Of a stretch of 64,000 nt of DNA, positions 1-8,505 are shown one piece after another. Numbering within the stretch: position 1 is the first letter of the stretch; each line of letters opens with the position of its first letter. Location of the stretch: positions 2,232,001-2,296,000 of the forward strand of contig NZ_CP053642.1 in NCBI RefSeq assembly GCF_013177295.1, read 5' to 3'. Under the pieces are notes generated by a model. It saw only the letters and a program-made list of their open reading frames with translations, had not been told where the DNA came from and made no database searches. A program made the position numbers and the translations under genes. The stretch comes from Actinomyces marmotae. GTDB taxonomy: Bacteria; Actinomycetota; Actinomycetes; Actinomycetales; Actinomycetaceae.

Positions 1-67
1 GTGCCGGGTTCGAACCGGCGACCTGCTGTTTACAAGACAGCTGCTCTACCAGCTGAGCTAACGCGGC
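1..67 (-). tRNA. tRNA-Thr (anticodon TGT), 3' end cut by window edge
   Basis: On the minus strand the sequence folds as a tRNA. The 5' acceptor strand GCCGCGT is at 61-67, followed by the D-arm (AGCTCAGCTGGTAGAGC). The anticodon stem GCTGT/ACAGC encloses loop CTTGTAA, giving anticodon TGT, which reads the threonine codon ACA. The T-arm carries GGTTCGAACC. The last bases of the 3' acceptor strand and the CCA end lie beyond base 1. Confidence 0.93.
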
Positions 68-132
68 GTGCGGGCCTCGGCACGAGGCCCGGGCGCAAGT
101 GTGGCACATGCGCCGAGGATCGCGGGACGCTC

Positions 133-1059
133 TCAGGCGCCGGGTGTCGCGGCGCCCTCCTCGGGGGCGGGCTCATCCGACGCGGCGGGCGTCTCAGGGG
201 CGGGGGTCTCGGTCGGCGTGGCAGGCGCTGCGGTCGGCGTGGCGGGCGCTGCGCCGCTCTGCTGGCCGTTGACGTAGTCAGCCAGGCTGTTCTTGGCCTG
301 GAGCAGGTTCAAGTCGACCTGCTTCCCGTCGTAGAGGATGGTCGGGGTGGCACGGAAGCCGCCGTCCTGGAAGGACTTGGTGGAGGCGTCGATCCACTTC
401 TGATAGCCGGAGTACTTCAGCGCCTTCTTGATGGCGCTCCGGGTGTCCGAGGACAGGCCCGCCTCAGAGGCGACCTCGTTGATGGCTGTCTTGGTGATCA
501 GGCTCTTGTCCTTCTTGGAGAACGCGACGCCGAAGCGGGCGAGCAGGGCGTTGTGGTAGTCGAGGGCCTTGTCGGGCTCGTTGTCGAGAACGGCGCCCAT
601 GGCGTGGTAGGCCATGTTCGTCCAGTCCTGGTTGAGGAACTGCGCGGGGTGGAGGGCAAGAGTGATCTTGCCGTCAGAGGCGAGCTTCTTCATCTCCTCG
701 GAGTGGTCCACCTCGAAGTTGGCGCAGAAGTGGCAGGCGTAGTCGAAGTAGACGTCGAGGACCGGGGCGTCAGCGGTGGAGGAGCCCACCGCGAGATCCT
801 TTCCGTAGGTCCACGAGCCGTCTTCGCGGACAGCGGAGGGAAGGCGGCTGTTCTTCTTGGCGTCCTCAACTGACTTCGCGTGCCAGACCGTCCCGGCAAC
901 TCCACCAACGACGGCGACGGCGCCCGTCCCGATGAGGGCGCGGCGCGTGAGGGCAGCGCGGTGGGACTTGCGGGCCTGCTCCTCGCGCAGGGCCTGAGCC
1001 TTGACACGGGCGGCCTCCCGGCGCTCGGCCTTGGTTGGGCGGGGATCATTCGAGGCCAT
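133..1059 (-). CDS. membrane-anchored DsbA-family thioredoxin-like protein
   Basis: A 308-residue protein with a basic cytoplasmic N-terminus (about 1-40), one membrane segment (about 41-58) and an extracytoplasmic thioredoxin/DsbA-like domain. The active site is C109-H-F-C112 in the context YFDYACHFCANF. This resembles the actinobacterial membrane-tethered DsbA-like proteins that help fold secreted proteins. The last 40 or so residues are an Ala/Pro/Thr/Glu-rich tail made of APATPT-like repeats, probably a flexible spacer. I chose the start at 1059, thirteen codons inside the longest frame, because GGAGGA lies just upstream of it. Whether it acts as an oxidase, isomerase or holdase cannot be told from sequence. 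Confidence 0.85.
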   Translation of the reverse strand: MASNDPRPTKAERREAARVKAQALREEQARKSHRAALTRRALIGTGAVAVVGGVAGTVWHAKSVEDAKKNSRLPSAVREDGSWTYGKDLAVGSSTADAPVLDVYFDYACHFCANFEVDHSEEMKKLASDGKITLALHPAQFLNQDWTNMAYHAMGAVLDNEPDKALDYHNALLARFGVAFSKKDKSLITKTAINEVASEAGLSSDTRSAIKKALKYSGYQKWIDASTKSFQDGGFRATPTILYDGKQVDLNLLQAKNSLADYVNGQQSGAAPATPTAAPATPTETPAPETPAASDEPAPEEGAATPGA

Positions 1060-1248
1060 GATCGGCTCCTCCGAATCTGCGTGGATGTCGTAGCGCAACG
1101 GTTCGCACAGACAATAATTGAAAATTCACTATTCTGGAAGGGGCGGCGCGAACCGCGACCGGCACGGGGCGCCGGGGAAGCGGCCCCAGCGGCGAGGCCC
1201 GCCCCAGTCCCACGCCGCGTCCTGCGGCGATCACCGACGGCGCCGCCC

Positions 1249-3354
1249 TCACTGGAGGGGGCTAAGGGTCGCCGGCGGAAGGCGCATGAGCACCTCCAGC
1301 ACGAGGCACCCGACACCGAGAGACACGAGCACGACGGCCCACAGCGCGCGGATCGGCCGACCGGGCATGAAGGCGGACACGATCTTGGCGCCGCCGCGCC
1401 GAGTGGAGGCGCCCCAGGGGACGAACCACACGATGAGCAGGAAAACGAGCTCGCAGCCCGCCATGAGCAGGGCTCGGCGATGGCGCAGGCGCATATCCTC
1501 GAGGAACGACGGATCCACGCCGACCTCCGCGCCCATCGGATCCCGCAGCAAGAAGTAGAGACCGCCAGCGACGACGCCGGCCAGGAGGATCGCGGGCAGC
1601 GCCGCCCCGGCGGAGCGAAGCAGGTAGAGCGGGCTCGTGGCCCACATGCGGGCGGTGTCGGCCGCCGTCGCACTCCCCTTGTGAAGCCTGCGCCAGCGCC
1701 GGTCGTCATCCCCGCGGCCCGCGGCGCCGGCGATAACCACGAGAATGGACGCGGCTAATGCCACCCAGACAGGCGCCCACATGCCGAGCATGACGAGGAG
1801 GAAGCCAACGCACAGGATCATCGTGCGACGGCGCTGGGGCTCGCGGGCCCAGTCAGGCAGCGCCGCGGCCGGGGCATCCGCGACTCCGGAGGTCCCGGCC
1901 GAGGCAGGGCGGGCCTCGTGGCTCGCGGGGTCGAGCGCCCCGGCAGAGGCAGTCCCCACGCCCGTCGGCCCGGTGTCGGTGGGACCGGTCGCCCAGCCCG
2001 ACGCGGCCGGGCCGGGGGTCCCCGGGGCTCCCGCCCCCTGGGCCTGGGGGGAGATCGCGGGCGGCATCGGCTGGGCGGCCTGGGCGGGGGCCCAGCCGGG
2101 GGTCGGCCCTCCGGCCGGAGAGACCGGCCCGCCGGAGGGAGGAGTCGGCAGCGCGGGCGGCGAGGCGGGCCGGCTCATGGGAGACGCCCCGCCGGAGCCC
2201 GGGGCGTAGGAGACGGGCAGCGCCGTCCCGTCGGCCCGCGCATCGGGGGCGGCGCCCTCGAAGGGGCTCGGCGCGGGGACCCTCCCATAGGCTCCCGGGG
2301 CGGCGCCGTAGCCGGAGGCCGCAGGGGTCATCGTGGGGCTGCCCCCCGGCCGCTGGACCGACGTCAGGCTCGGCCCGCTCGCCGGCGGCACCCCGTAGGC
2401 GCCGTCCGACGCTCCCGAGGATGGCAGCGACGCGGCGCCGCCGACCCCGGGAAGAACCGCGGCGAGCGCCCGGGAGCCGTCCCCGCCGTCGGCGATCTCA
2501 TCGAGGACGGAGAGAAGCCCGTCGATCGAGAGGCGATCCGCCACCTTGGGCTCCAGGGCGGCGCGGAAGGCCCGCGCCAGGGCCGGGCACTCCTCGGGAA
2601 GATCGCCGAGCTCGGGCGTGCCGGCGTAGACACGGCGGAAGACCACCTGCCAGGGGCCGGAGCCGAAGGGCGCGCGCCCGGTGACCGCGAAGAGGAGAAC
2701 ACCCGCGCAGGCGTACCAGTCGACCCCCGGGGAGGGCTCATCGCCGTCGAGCATCTCGGGCGGGATGAACCCGGGCGTCCCGGTGACCTGGCCGGTCTGG
2801 GTGAGGCGGACGTCGTCGGCAACCTGGGCGATGCCGAAGTCGATGAGGACCGGGCCCTGGGCACCAAGCATGACATTGGAGGGCTTGAGGTCCCTGTGGA
2901 TGACTCCGGCGTCGTGCACGGCACGCAGGGCGTCGACCAGGCCATGGGCGAGATCGGACAGGTCACGGGCGTCGGTGACGAGGTCGTAGGCCCCCTCGCG
3001 GTCGACCTCGCGCTGGAGGGTGGGGCCCTCGACGAGCTCGGTGATGACGAAGGTCATGCCGTGAGCGGACTCGGAGTCGCCGGTCTCGATGTCGAGGATA
3101 CGGGCGACGCGGGCGTCCCGCACCCTGGCCAGGACCTGGGCCTCCCGATCGAGCCGGCGCCTCGCCATGGGGTCGGCGGCGATCTGAGGATGGAGGATCT
3201 TCATGGCGACGCGGTCGCCGGCCTCATCGGTCACCTCCCAGACCGCACCCATGCCCCCGGCGCCAAGGCGCCGCAGGAGCCGATAGCCGCCGACGGTGGC
3301 GCCCGCCCGCAGCCCGCTGATCGACGGAGGAAGAGAGACAGGCGGCTGCGTCAT
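1249..3354 (-). CDS. eukaryotic-type Ser/Thr protein kinase with multi-pass C-terminus
   Basis: A 701-residue protein. Residues about 23-290 form a Hanks-type kinase domain with glycine loop GAGGMGAVWE (31-40), ATP lysine K52, catalytic HRDLKPSN (153-160), DFG (172-174) and GTPGFIPPEM in the activation segment. A long Pro/Gly/Ser/Ala-rich linker (about 310-490) leads to a C-terminal region with four or five hydrophobic segments. No PASTA domain is seen, so it is not the usual PknB wall sensor; the membrane part may sense something else. I placed the start at 3354 rather than 3555 because the kinase homology begins soon after it and a TACTCT -10 box ends six bases before it, fitting a leaderless mRNA. 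It is divergent from the sugar-importer ATPase. Confidence 0.88.
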   Translation of the reverse strand: MTQPPVSLPPSISGLRAGATVGGYRLLRRLGAGGMGAVWEVTDEAGDRVAMKILHPQIAADPMARRRLDREAQVLARVRDARVARILDIETGDSESAHGMTFVITELVEGPTLQREVDREGAYDLVTDARDLSDLAHGLVDALRAVHDAGVIHRDLKPSNVMLGAQGPVLIDFGIAQVADDVRLTQTGQVTGTPGFIPPEMLDGDEPSPGVDWYACAGVLLFAVTGRAPFGSGPWQVVFRRVYAGTPELGDLPEECPALARAFRAALEPKVADRLSIDGLLSVLDEIADGGDGSRALAAVLPGVGGAASLPSSGASDGAYGVPPASGPSLTSVQRPGGSPTMTPAASGYGAAPGAYGRVPAPSPFEGAAPDARADGTALPVSYAPGSGGASPMSRPASPPALPTPPSGGPVSPAGGPTPGWAPAQAAQPMPPAISPQAQGAGAPGTPGPAASGWATGPTDTGPTGVGTASAGALDPASHEARPASAGTSGVADAPAAALPDWAREPQRRRTMILCVGFLLVMLGMWAPVWVALAASILVVIAGAAGRGDDDRRWRRLHKGSATAADTARMWATSPLYLLRSAGAALPAILLAGVVAGGLYFLLRDPMGAEVGVDPSFLEDMRLRHRRALLMAGCELVFLLIVWFVPWGASTRRGGAKIVSAFMPGRPIRALWAVVLVSLGVGCLVLEVLMRLPPATLSPLQ

Positions 3355-3360
3355 GCGGCC

Positions 3361-3366
3361 AGAGTA
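3361..3366 (-). promoter_or_regulatory. -10 box (TACTCT) of a leaderless promoter for the Ser/Thr kinase
   Basis: TACTCT is followed by GGCCGC and then ATG, so transcription would begin at or next to the start codon. There is no Shine-Dalgarno sequence. The lipoprotein gene starting at 19254 has an almost identical start (GGTATTCTGGCCGCATG). Confidence 0.6.
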
Positions 3367-3392
3367 CCGGCCAAGCAGGACCGACCATAGTA

Positions 3393-3408
3393 TGTGACGC
3401 AGTTCACA
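3393..3408. promoter_or_regulatory. Crp/GlxR-type operator, TGTGACGCAGTTCACA
   Basis: A perfect match to the Crp/GlxR consensus TGTGA-N6-TCACA. It lies between the divergent kinase (start 3354) and sugar-importer ATPase (start 3625). Its centre is about 46 bases upstream of the kinase start codon and 220 bases upstream of the ATPase start. cAMP-responsive GlxR/Crp proteins commonly control sugar uptake in actinobacteria; which gene it controls here is not known. Confidence 0.7.
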
Positions 3409-3590
3409 GGCGTTTGTCCAGGTCTCATTCTGACAGGTGTCGCGCTCGGGAGTGCGCCATGACACTATGTCTCCCGTCGAGGGCTTCCGCCCCGGCACCG
3501 TGCCAAGGACGCCACGCGCTGCCCGGCTCGACCGATCTCCGTCATCCTCCGTCAACGCTCACATCCCGGCACCTCTCCACCACGGATCGT

Positions 3591-3608
3591 CCGGCACGTA
3601 CCTGCCGG
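3591..3608 (+). promoter_or_regulatory. hairpin next to the ribosome binding site of msiK (possible msiK RNA motif)
   Basis: CCGGCA (3591-3596) pairs with TGCCGG (3603-3608) around a six-base loop, ending just before the GAAGGGAA ribosome binding site of the ATPase gene. A conserved RNA structure called the msiK motif is described in the 5' UTRs of this gene in actinobacteria. That this hairpin belongs to it is inference; a covariance-model search would decide. Confidence 0.4.
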
Positions 3609-3624
3609 TGAAGGGAATAACTCC

Positions 3625-4752
3625 ATGGCTACCGTGACCTTTGATCACGCCACCCGCATCTACCCGGGCAATGACCGCCCCTCGGTGGACCAGCTCAACC
3701 TCGAGATCGCCGACGGCGAGTTCCTCGTCCTCGTCGGCCCGTCCGGCTGCGGGAAGTCGACGTCGCTGCGCATGCTCGCCGGCCTGGAGGACGTCAACTC
3801 CGGCCGCATCCTCATCGGCGACCGGGACGTCACCGATGTCCAGCCCAAGGACCGCGACATCGCCATGGTCTTCCAGAACTACGCCCTGTACCCGCACATG
3901 AGCGTGCATGACAACATGGGCTTCGCCCTGAAGATCGCCGGCACCCCCAAGGAGGAGATCGACAAGCGCGTCCGCGAGGCCGCCAAGATCCTGGGCCTGA
4001 CCGAGTACCTCGACCGCAAGCCCAAGGCCCTGTCCGGCGGCCAGCGCCAGCGCGTGGCCATGGGCCGCGCCATCGTGCGCAAGCCCAAGGTCTTCCTCAT
4101 GGATGAGCCCCTGTCTAACCTGGACGCCAAGCTCCGCGTCCAGACCCGCACGCAGATCGCCTCCCTCCAGCGCTCGCTGGGCGTCACCACGGTCTACGTC
4201 ACCCACGACCAGACCGAAGCCCTCACCATGGGAGACCGCATCGCCGTCCTCAAGGACGGCCTCCTCCAGCAGGTCGGCACCCCTCGTGAGATGTACGACA
4301 AGCCCGCCAATGAGTTCGTGGCCGGCTTCATCGGCTCTCCCGCGATGAACCTGGGGCACTTCACCGTCAACGGCGATGTCGCCTCCATCGGCTCCGCCAA
4401 GATCCAGTTGAGCCGCGCCACCCTCGACGCCATCAAGCCAGAGGACGGCGGCAAGATCACCATCGGGTTCCGCCCCGAGTCCCTCGAGGTGGTCTCCGCC
4501 TCCGATGAGCACTCGATCCCGGTGCGCGTGTCCTTCGTCGAGGAACTCGGAAGCGACGCCTACATCTACGGCGAGCTCGTGGGCGCCGAGGGCTCGGAGG
4601 ACAAGCTCGGCAGCGGCGAGGACTCCAGCCAGATCATCGTCCGCGTTCCCCCGCGCACCGCTCCGGGCGCTGGCGAGACGGTCAACGTGCGCATCAAGCC
4701 CGGCCAGGAGCACATCTTCTCCGCGGCCACCGGTGAGCGCCTGCCCGCTTGA
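3625..4752 (+). CDS. msiK: multiple-sugar ABC importer ATPase (MsiK/UgpC family)
   Basis: A 375-residue ABC ATPase of the MalK/UgpC/MsiK type. Walker A is GPSGCGKST (38-46), the Q-loop lies in VFQNYALYPHMS (82-93), the signature LSGGQ is at 136-140, Walker B ends in D160-E161, and the switch histidine is H194 in VTHDQTEAL. A regulatory OB-type domain follows from about residue 240, as in MalK. No permease or binding-protein genes are adjacent. This fits the actinobacterial MsiK, which serves several sugar importers encoded elsewhere; UgpC is an alternative name. GAAGGGAA precedes the ATG. Upstream are a Crp/GlxR-type palindrome and a hairpin beside the ribosome binding site. A strong hairpin terminator follows. 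Confidence 0.92.
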   Translation: MATVTFDHATRIYPGNDRPSVDQLNLEIADGEFLVLVGPSGCGKSTSLRMLAGLEDVNSGRILIGDRDVTDVQPKDRDIAMVFQNYALYPHMSVHDNMGFALKIAGTPKEEIDKRVREAAKILGLTEYLDRKPKALSGGQRQRVAMGRAIVRKPKVFLMDEPLSNLDAKLRVQTRTQIASLQRSLGVTTVYVTHDQTEALTMGDRIAVLKDGLLQQVGTPREMYDKPANEFVAGFIGSPAMNLGHFTVNGDVASIGSAKIQLSRATLDAIKPEDGGKITIGFRPESLEVVSASDEHSIPVRVSFVEELGSDAYIYGELVGAEGSEDKLGSGEDSSQIIVRVPPRTAPGAGETVNVRIKPGQEHIFSAATGERLPA

Positions 4753-4785
4753 TCACAAGCCCCACGACCCTCTCAGGTCATCGTC

Positions 4786-4821
4786 GGAGCCCCGTTCCCG
4801 CCACGGCGGGGGCGGGGCTCC
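4786..4821 (+). terminator. terminator-like hairpin after msiK
   Basis: GGAGCCCCG and CGGGGCTCC form the base of a hairpin, with a second CCCGCC/GGCGGG stem above it. It lies about 35 bases after the msiK stop codon. There is no U-tract, as is common in high-GC actinobacteria. Confidence 0.6.
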
Positions 4822-4877
4822 GCCGTGGCGCAGCGGAGAGCGCTGGCGCGGCTGTCGGTCGTGCGCCGTCGGGGGGC

Positions 4878-5159
4878 GCCATCCGCACCGACAGGAGCCA
4901 TCCGCACCGACAGGAGCCACCCACACCCACAGGCGCCATCCGCACCCAGCGGCGCGCCCCAACCCACACCCACAGGCGCCATCCACACCCACAGGTGCCA
5001 TCCACACCCACAGGTGCCATCCACACCCAGTGGAGCGTCCTACCCGCACCGACAGGAGCCACCCACACCCACAGGTGCCATCCACACCCAGTGGAGCGTC
5101 CTACCCGCACCAGTCGGTGATTTCCGCACCAGTGGGTGCGAGAAGCACCAGTCAGGGCG
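4878..5159 (+). repeat. 19-bp repeat array, about 13 units (family A, copy 1)
   Basis: Head-to-tail units of consensus GCCATCCRCACCSASMGGH, mostly exactly 19 bp (4878, 4897, 4916, 4935, 4978, 4997, 5016, 5058, 5077), with interspersed longer units of 23-24 bp (4954, 5035, 5096). The array ends in a distinct closing module at 5096-5140. Because 19 is not a multiple of three, no reading frame is kept, so this is not a coding repeat. The same units and closing module recur at 13175-13339 and 14535-14649, with a decayed form at 33850-33950. All share one orientation. Confidence 0.85.
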
Positions 5160-5292
5160 AAAACGCTTGTTATCGCGGGGCGCCGGGGCGTGAGCTCCGG
5201 GACGGGCGGGGACGCCTCGGCAGCCGGGGTCCTCCTCAAGGCCTACGGCGTCGAGCCCGGTGCGGGTCATAACCGACAACGCCGCCCTCAAC

Positions 5293-5423
5293 CACCACGG
5301 CAGCTGCCATCGGCCCCGCACCGCCCACCACAACCGGCCACCCACCGCAACCGGCCACCCGCTGCGACCGCCCACCCACCACGGCAGCTGCCATCGGCCC
5401 CGCACCGCCCACCACAACCGGCC
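5293..5423. repeat. direct repeat of 47 bp, 84 bp apart
   Basis: The segment at 5293-5339 recurs at 5377-5423. Each copy contains GGCAGCTGCC (a 10-bp palindrome). Smaller ACCGGCCACC-like motifs fill the gap. With the 19-bp array, this makes up most of the roughly 800-bp gap between msiK and the DUF4032 gene; I see no gene there. Confidence 0.75.
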
Positions 5424-5549
5424 GCCCGCCGCCCGCCTCGACCGCCCGCCTCGCCCGGCCGCCCGCCTCTCGGCTCACCACCCGGGCAGCGTCATGCCCT
5501 CAGGCATTTGGTCGGCCCGACAGCACGGGATTCCTGCAAGAATCGTCGC

Positions 5550-6923
5550 ATGCTCATGTCCATGCAGATCTCGGCCGCGACGATCGATCCGGCCCTCCTC
5601 GACCTGCCCTGGGAGCTCCCCCTGGAGGAATGGCCCCAGGATGTTCTCGCCGCCCTGCCGCGCGGCCTGTCCCGGCACGTCGTGCGCTTCGTCAACCTCT
5701 CCGAGCGCGTCATCGCGGTCAAGGAGATCGGCGAGGCGGTGGCGCACCGCGAGTACCAACTGCTGCGCGACCTTGTGCGGCTGGGTGCCCCCTGCGTCAC
5801 CCCGACGGCAGTCATCACCGGCCGCATGAGCGCCGACGGCGAGCGCCTGAACTCGGCCCTCGTCACGGAGCACCTGTCCTACTCCCTGCCCTACCGAGCC
5901 CTGTTCAGCCAATACATGAGCCCCGACACGGCCACGCGCCTCATCGACGCCCTCGCCGTGCTGCTCGTGCGCCTCCATCTGCTGGGCTTCTACTGGGGGG
6001 ACGTCTCCCTGTCGAACACGCTGTTCCGACGGGACGCGGGAGCTTTCGCCGCCTACCTCGTGGACGCCGAGACGGGAGAGCTCTACCCCGAGGGCGGCCT
6101 GACGGAAGGCAAGCGCCTGTACGACATCGACGTCGCCCGCACCAACATCATCGGTGAGCTCATGGACCTGCAGGCCGGAGCCCTCCTGGAGCCGAGCGTC
6201 GACACGATCGAGGTCGGGGACCGGATCGTGGAGCGCTACCACGATCTGTGGGAGATCCTCACCGGTGAGGAGTCCTTCTCCATGAGCGAGCGCTGGCGGG
6301 TGCGCCTCCGCATCGAGCGGCTCAACGAGCAGGGATTCGACGTCGGGGAGCTGACCATGCGCACGGACGAGACCGGGGAGCACCTCGTCATCCAGCCCAA
6401 GGTGGTCGACGCCGGCTACTACCACCGCCGCCTGCTGCGCCTGACGGGACTGGATGTCCAGGAGCGCCAGGGGCGCCGCATGCTCAACGATCTGGAGGCC
6501 TACCGGGTCACCCGCGGGATGCGGGATCGGCCGCTCGAGCAAGTGGCGCATGCCTGGCTCGCCGAGGTCTTCGAGCCAACCATCCAGTCCGTGCCGATCG
6601 AGCTGCGCCGCAAGCTCCAGAGCGCGGAGATCTTCCACGAGGTGCTGGAGCACCGCTGGTACATGTCCGAGGCGCAGCGACGGGATATATCCATCGATGA
6701 GGCCGCTCAGGACTACATCGCCAATGTGCTTCCCCAGCACTGGGACGAGGAGTCCTACCTGTCGCTCGGGGACAGCCAGGAGATGGAGGCGATCTTCACC
6801 GATGACGACGAGCCGCTCATCGAGGACGACGCCGAGTTCGCGGCCCGCGACGAGGAGACGGCCGAGGCCTACAGCGCCAACCCCTTCGGCTTCACCGCCG
6901 GCATGAAGTTCAAGGGCGAGTAA
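5550..6923 (+). CDS. DUF4032 protein with a kinase-like domain
   Basis: A 457-residue protein of the actinobacterial family that combines a lipopolysaccharide-kinase-like domain with DUF4032. Kinase-like features include WGDVSLSNTLF (GD and N in place of the catalytic loop) and LVDAETGE (metal-binding D), both about residue 150-175. The C-terminal part (about 230-400) matches what I recall of DUF4032, and the tail is acidic. The substrate is unknown. The start at 5550 is the first of three clustered ATGs (5550, 5556, 5562). There is no Shine-Dalgarno, but AAGAAT lies six bases before the first ATG, an imperfect leaderless -10. It is flanked by repeat arrays on both sides. Confidence 0.8.
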   Translation: MLMSMQISAATIDPALLDLPWELPLEEWPQDVLAALPRGLSRHVVRFVNLSERVIAVKEIGEAVAHREYQLLRDLVRLGAPCVTPTAVITGRMSADGERLNSALVTEHLSYSLPYRALFSQYMSPDTATRLIDALAVLLVRLHLLGFYWGDVSLSNTLFRRDAGAFAAYLVDAETGELYPEGGLTEGKRLYDIDVARTNIIGELMDLQAGALLEPSVDTIEVGDRIVERYHDLWEILTGEESFSMSERWRVRLRIERLNEQGFDVGELTMRTDETGEHLVIQPKVVDAGYYHRRLLRLTGLDVQERQGRRMLNDLEAYRVTRGMRDRPLEQVAHAWLAEVFEPTIQSVPIELRRKLQSAEIFHEVLEHRWYMSEAQRRDISIDEAAQDYIANVLPQHWDEESYLSLGDSQEMEAIFTDDDEPLIEDDAEFAARDEETAEAYSANPFGFTAGMKFKGE

Positions 6924-6940
6924 TCACCTCCCCCTATATG

Positions 6941-7105
6941 CGAGACCGGTCGAAAATAGGAGCGAGACCGGTCAGTTATCCACAGGCCGCTCCGGTGCAC
7001 CAAGGGCGCCGCCACCCTGCGCGCCGCGGACCGGTCTCGTGCCTGATATCGACCGGTCTCGACGCCGTTTTCGACCGGTCTCGCTCCTATTTTCGACCGG
7101 TCTCG
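6941..7105. repeat. GACCGGTC repeat array with 22-bp phasing (family B, copy 1, six units)
   Basis: Units beginning CGAGACCGGTC, most followed by GAAAA, occur in plus orientation at 6941 and 6963 and inverted at 7029, 7051, 7073 and 7095. Within each orientation the period is exactly 22 bp. The core GACCGGTC is itself a palindrome. The array fills the gap between the convergent DUF4032 gene and the gene ending at 7111. Plus and inverted units could pair to form long RNA stems at both 3' ends. Confidence 0.9.
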
Positions 7106-7110
7106 GCGGA

Positions 7111-8346
7111 TTAGTCGGAGACGAGCTCGGTCTCGACGAGGCGCGTCTCCTCGTCCGCGCGACGGCGCAACTCGCGATGACGCACGACGGAGGCCAGCGA
7201 GGCCTGGAGGACCGCGTCGACGAGCACCATCGCGCCCACCGCCGCCACCCCCTTGTTGATCCCACCGCGCCGGCGCAGCGCCGCCCCGAGCAGCGCCCCG
7301 CCGATCCCGCCCTCCAGCACGAGCGCGGCTCGCACCGTCCACGGCTTCTCCGTGACGGTCTCCACGTAGGCCTGCCGGATCGCCTGGCCGGGTGTTCCCG
7401 GATCGCTCACCATGAGACCGACGGAGCGGGTCACGGCATTGGCCAGGCCGCGGGGCTCATGGACGACGACGCCCGGTACCTCCACGGGCGCCAGCGCCCC
7501 GGAGAGCACGCTGTCCACCCAGCCCGGCAGGCCCAGGGCCTTGATCATCGCGGTCAGACCCGCGGCGCCCGGGGTGGCCAGGGCCTTGGCAACGGCCTCT
7601 GCATCGGCTCCCGGGACGGCGGCGGTGATCGCCGACGCGTCCGTGACGTCGGTGAGGAGGCCGTCCACCACGGCGCTCAGCGCGGGCCCGGGCTCGGCGA
7701 CCCCGCCCCACACGTACTGGGAGGTCATTCCCCAGGAGAAGACGGCGTCATCCTCGGACTCACCGGTGGTCACGGCGCGAACGGTCATGTCGCCCTCGTC
7801 GACCGTCAGGACGAGCGCGGGCAGGGACTCCTCGTCCCAGCCGAACATCCCGAGCGACAGGCCCTCACCGGAGTGCAGGACGATGCGCCGATCGATCTCC
7901 GGGACAGTGGCCACCGCCAGCGGCCGCTCGAGGAGCGTGGCCTGCAGGGGCACCATATAAGCGCTGATCGGGGAGACGATGACGGTGCGGGCCGTCGGCG
8001 TGCCATGGCGGGCGAGCCCGGGCAGCTCTGTGTCAGCGGGGAGCGCGTTGAAGGAGGCGGGGCCGATCGTCACCGAGGCGCCGAAGGCGCGCGCGAGGGA
8101 CTCGGCCAGCTCGCTGACCCCCATGCCGGGAACGACGCCGCCGCGACTGGGCGGGGTGACGGCGACCCGCGCCTCGGCGTCGGCGAGCAGGGTGATGGAC
8201 AGCAGGTGGGGGGTGCTCGGGTACCACTCGAGGCGCGCGACGACACGCTCGGAGTCCAGGCGCTCGGCCACTTCCTGGGGCGCTGTGCCGGGGGCGATGA
8301 CGACGCCCTCCGTGCGGTTCCAGCGCTGCGATGCGTCCTGTGCCAT
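7111..8346 (-). CDS. protein of unknown function, 411 residues
   Basis: I do not recognise a family. The protein is long, evenly GC-coded and has a good ribosome binding site (GAGGAGA) before the ATG at 8346, which I prefer to the upstream ATG at 8388. The N-terminal two thirds look like a soluble alpha/beta protein. Near the C-terminus, about residues 335-395, are two hydrophobic Gly/Ala-rich stretches that may be membrane helices, followed by a charged tail (RHRELRRRADEETR). No signal peptide or catalytic motif stands out. It stands alone, with rlmB 160 bases upstream on the same strand and a 22-bp-phased repeat array directly after the stop. Confidence 0.7.
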   Translation of the reverse strand: MAQDASQRWNRTEGVVIAPGTAPQEVAERLDSERVVARLEWYPSTPHLLSITLLADAEARVAVTPPSRGGVVPGMGVSELAESLARAFGASVTIGPASFNALPADTELPGLARHGTPTARTVIVSPISAYMVPLQATLLERPLAVATVPEIDRRIVLHSGEGLSLGMFGWDEESLPALVLTVDEGDMTVRAVTTGESEDDAVFSWGMTSQYVWGGVAEPGPALSAVVDGLLTDVTDASAITAAVPGADAEAVAKALATPGAAGLTAMIKALGLPGWVDSVLSGALAPVEVPGVVVHEPRGLANAVTRSVGLMVSDPGTPGQAIRQAYVETVTEKPWTVRAALVLEGGIGGALLGAALRRRGGINKGVAAVGAMVLVDAVLQASLASVVRHRELRRRADEETRLVETELVSD

Positions 8347-8505
8347 GGCGGTCTCCTCGAGGTTGGCTGCGGCCCATTGTGGCAGCAATACGGCCCGCGT
8401 GTGAATGAGGGCGGCTCCAGGCCCCGCGCCGGGGGCGCCGCGCCTGAGCCCGGTCGCGGCGCCCGGCCGCGATCAGCCAGGGATGGTGAGCCCCGAGCCG
8501 CCCAC

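Noticed and set aside
3559..4713. 384-codon minus-strand frame over msiK
   Set aside because: Mirror of the msiK coding pattern; Val/Gly/Asp-rich shadow without domains.
4878..5159. 19-bp array considered as a CRISPR array
   Set aside because: Units are contiguous with no unique spacers, and no cas genes are in the window.
6941..7105. 22-bp phased repeats considered as CRISPR or iterons of an origin
   Set aside because: The gaps between cores are about 11 bases and partly conserved, so they are not spacers; arrays recur at four gene ends with no initiator gene, which does not fit an origin.
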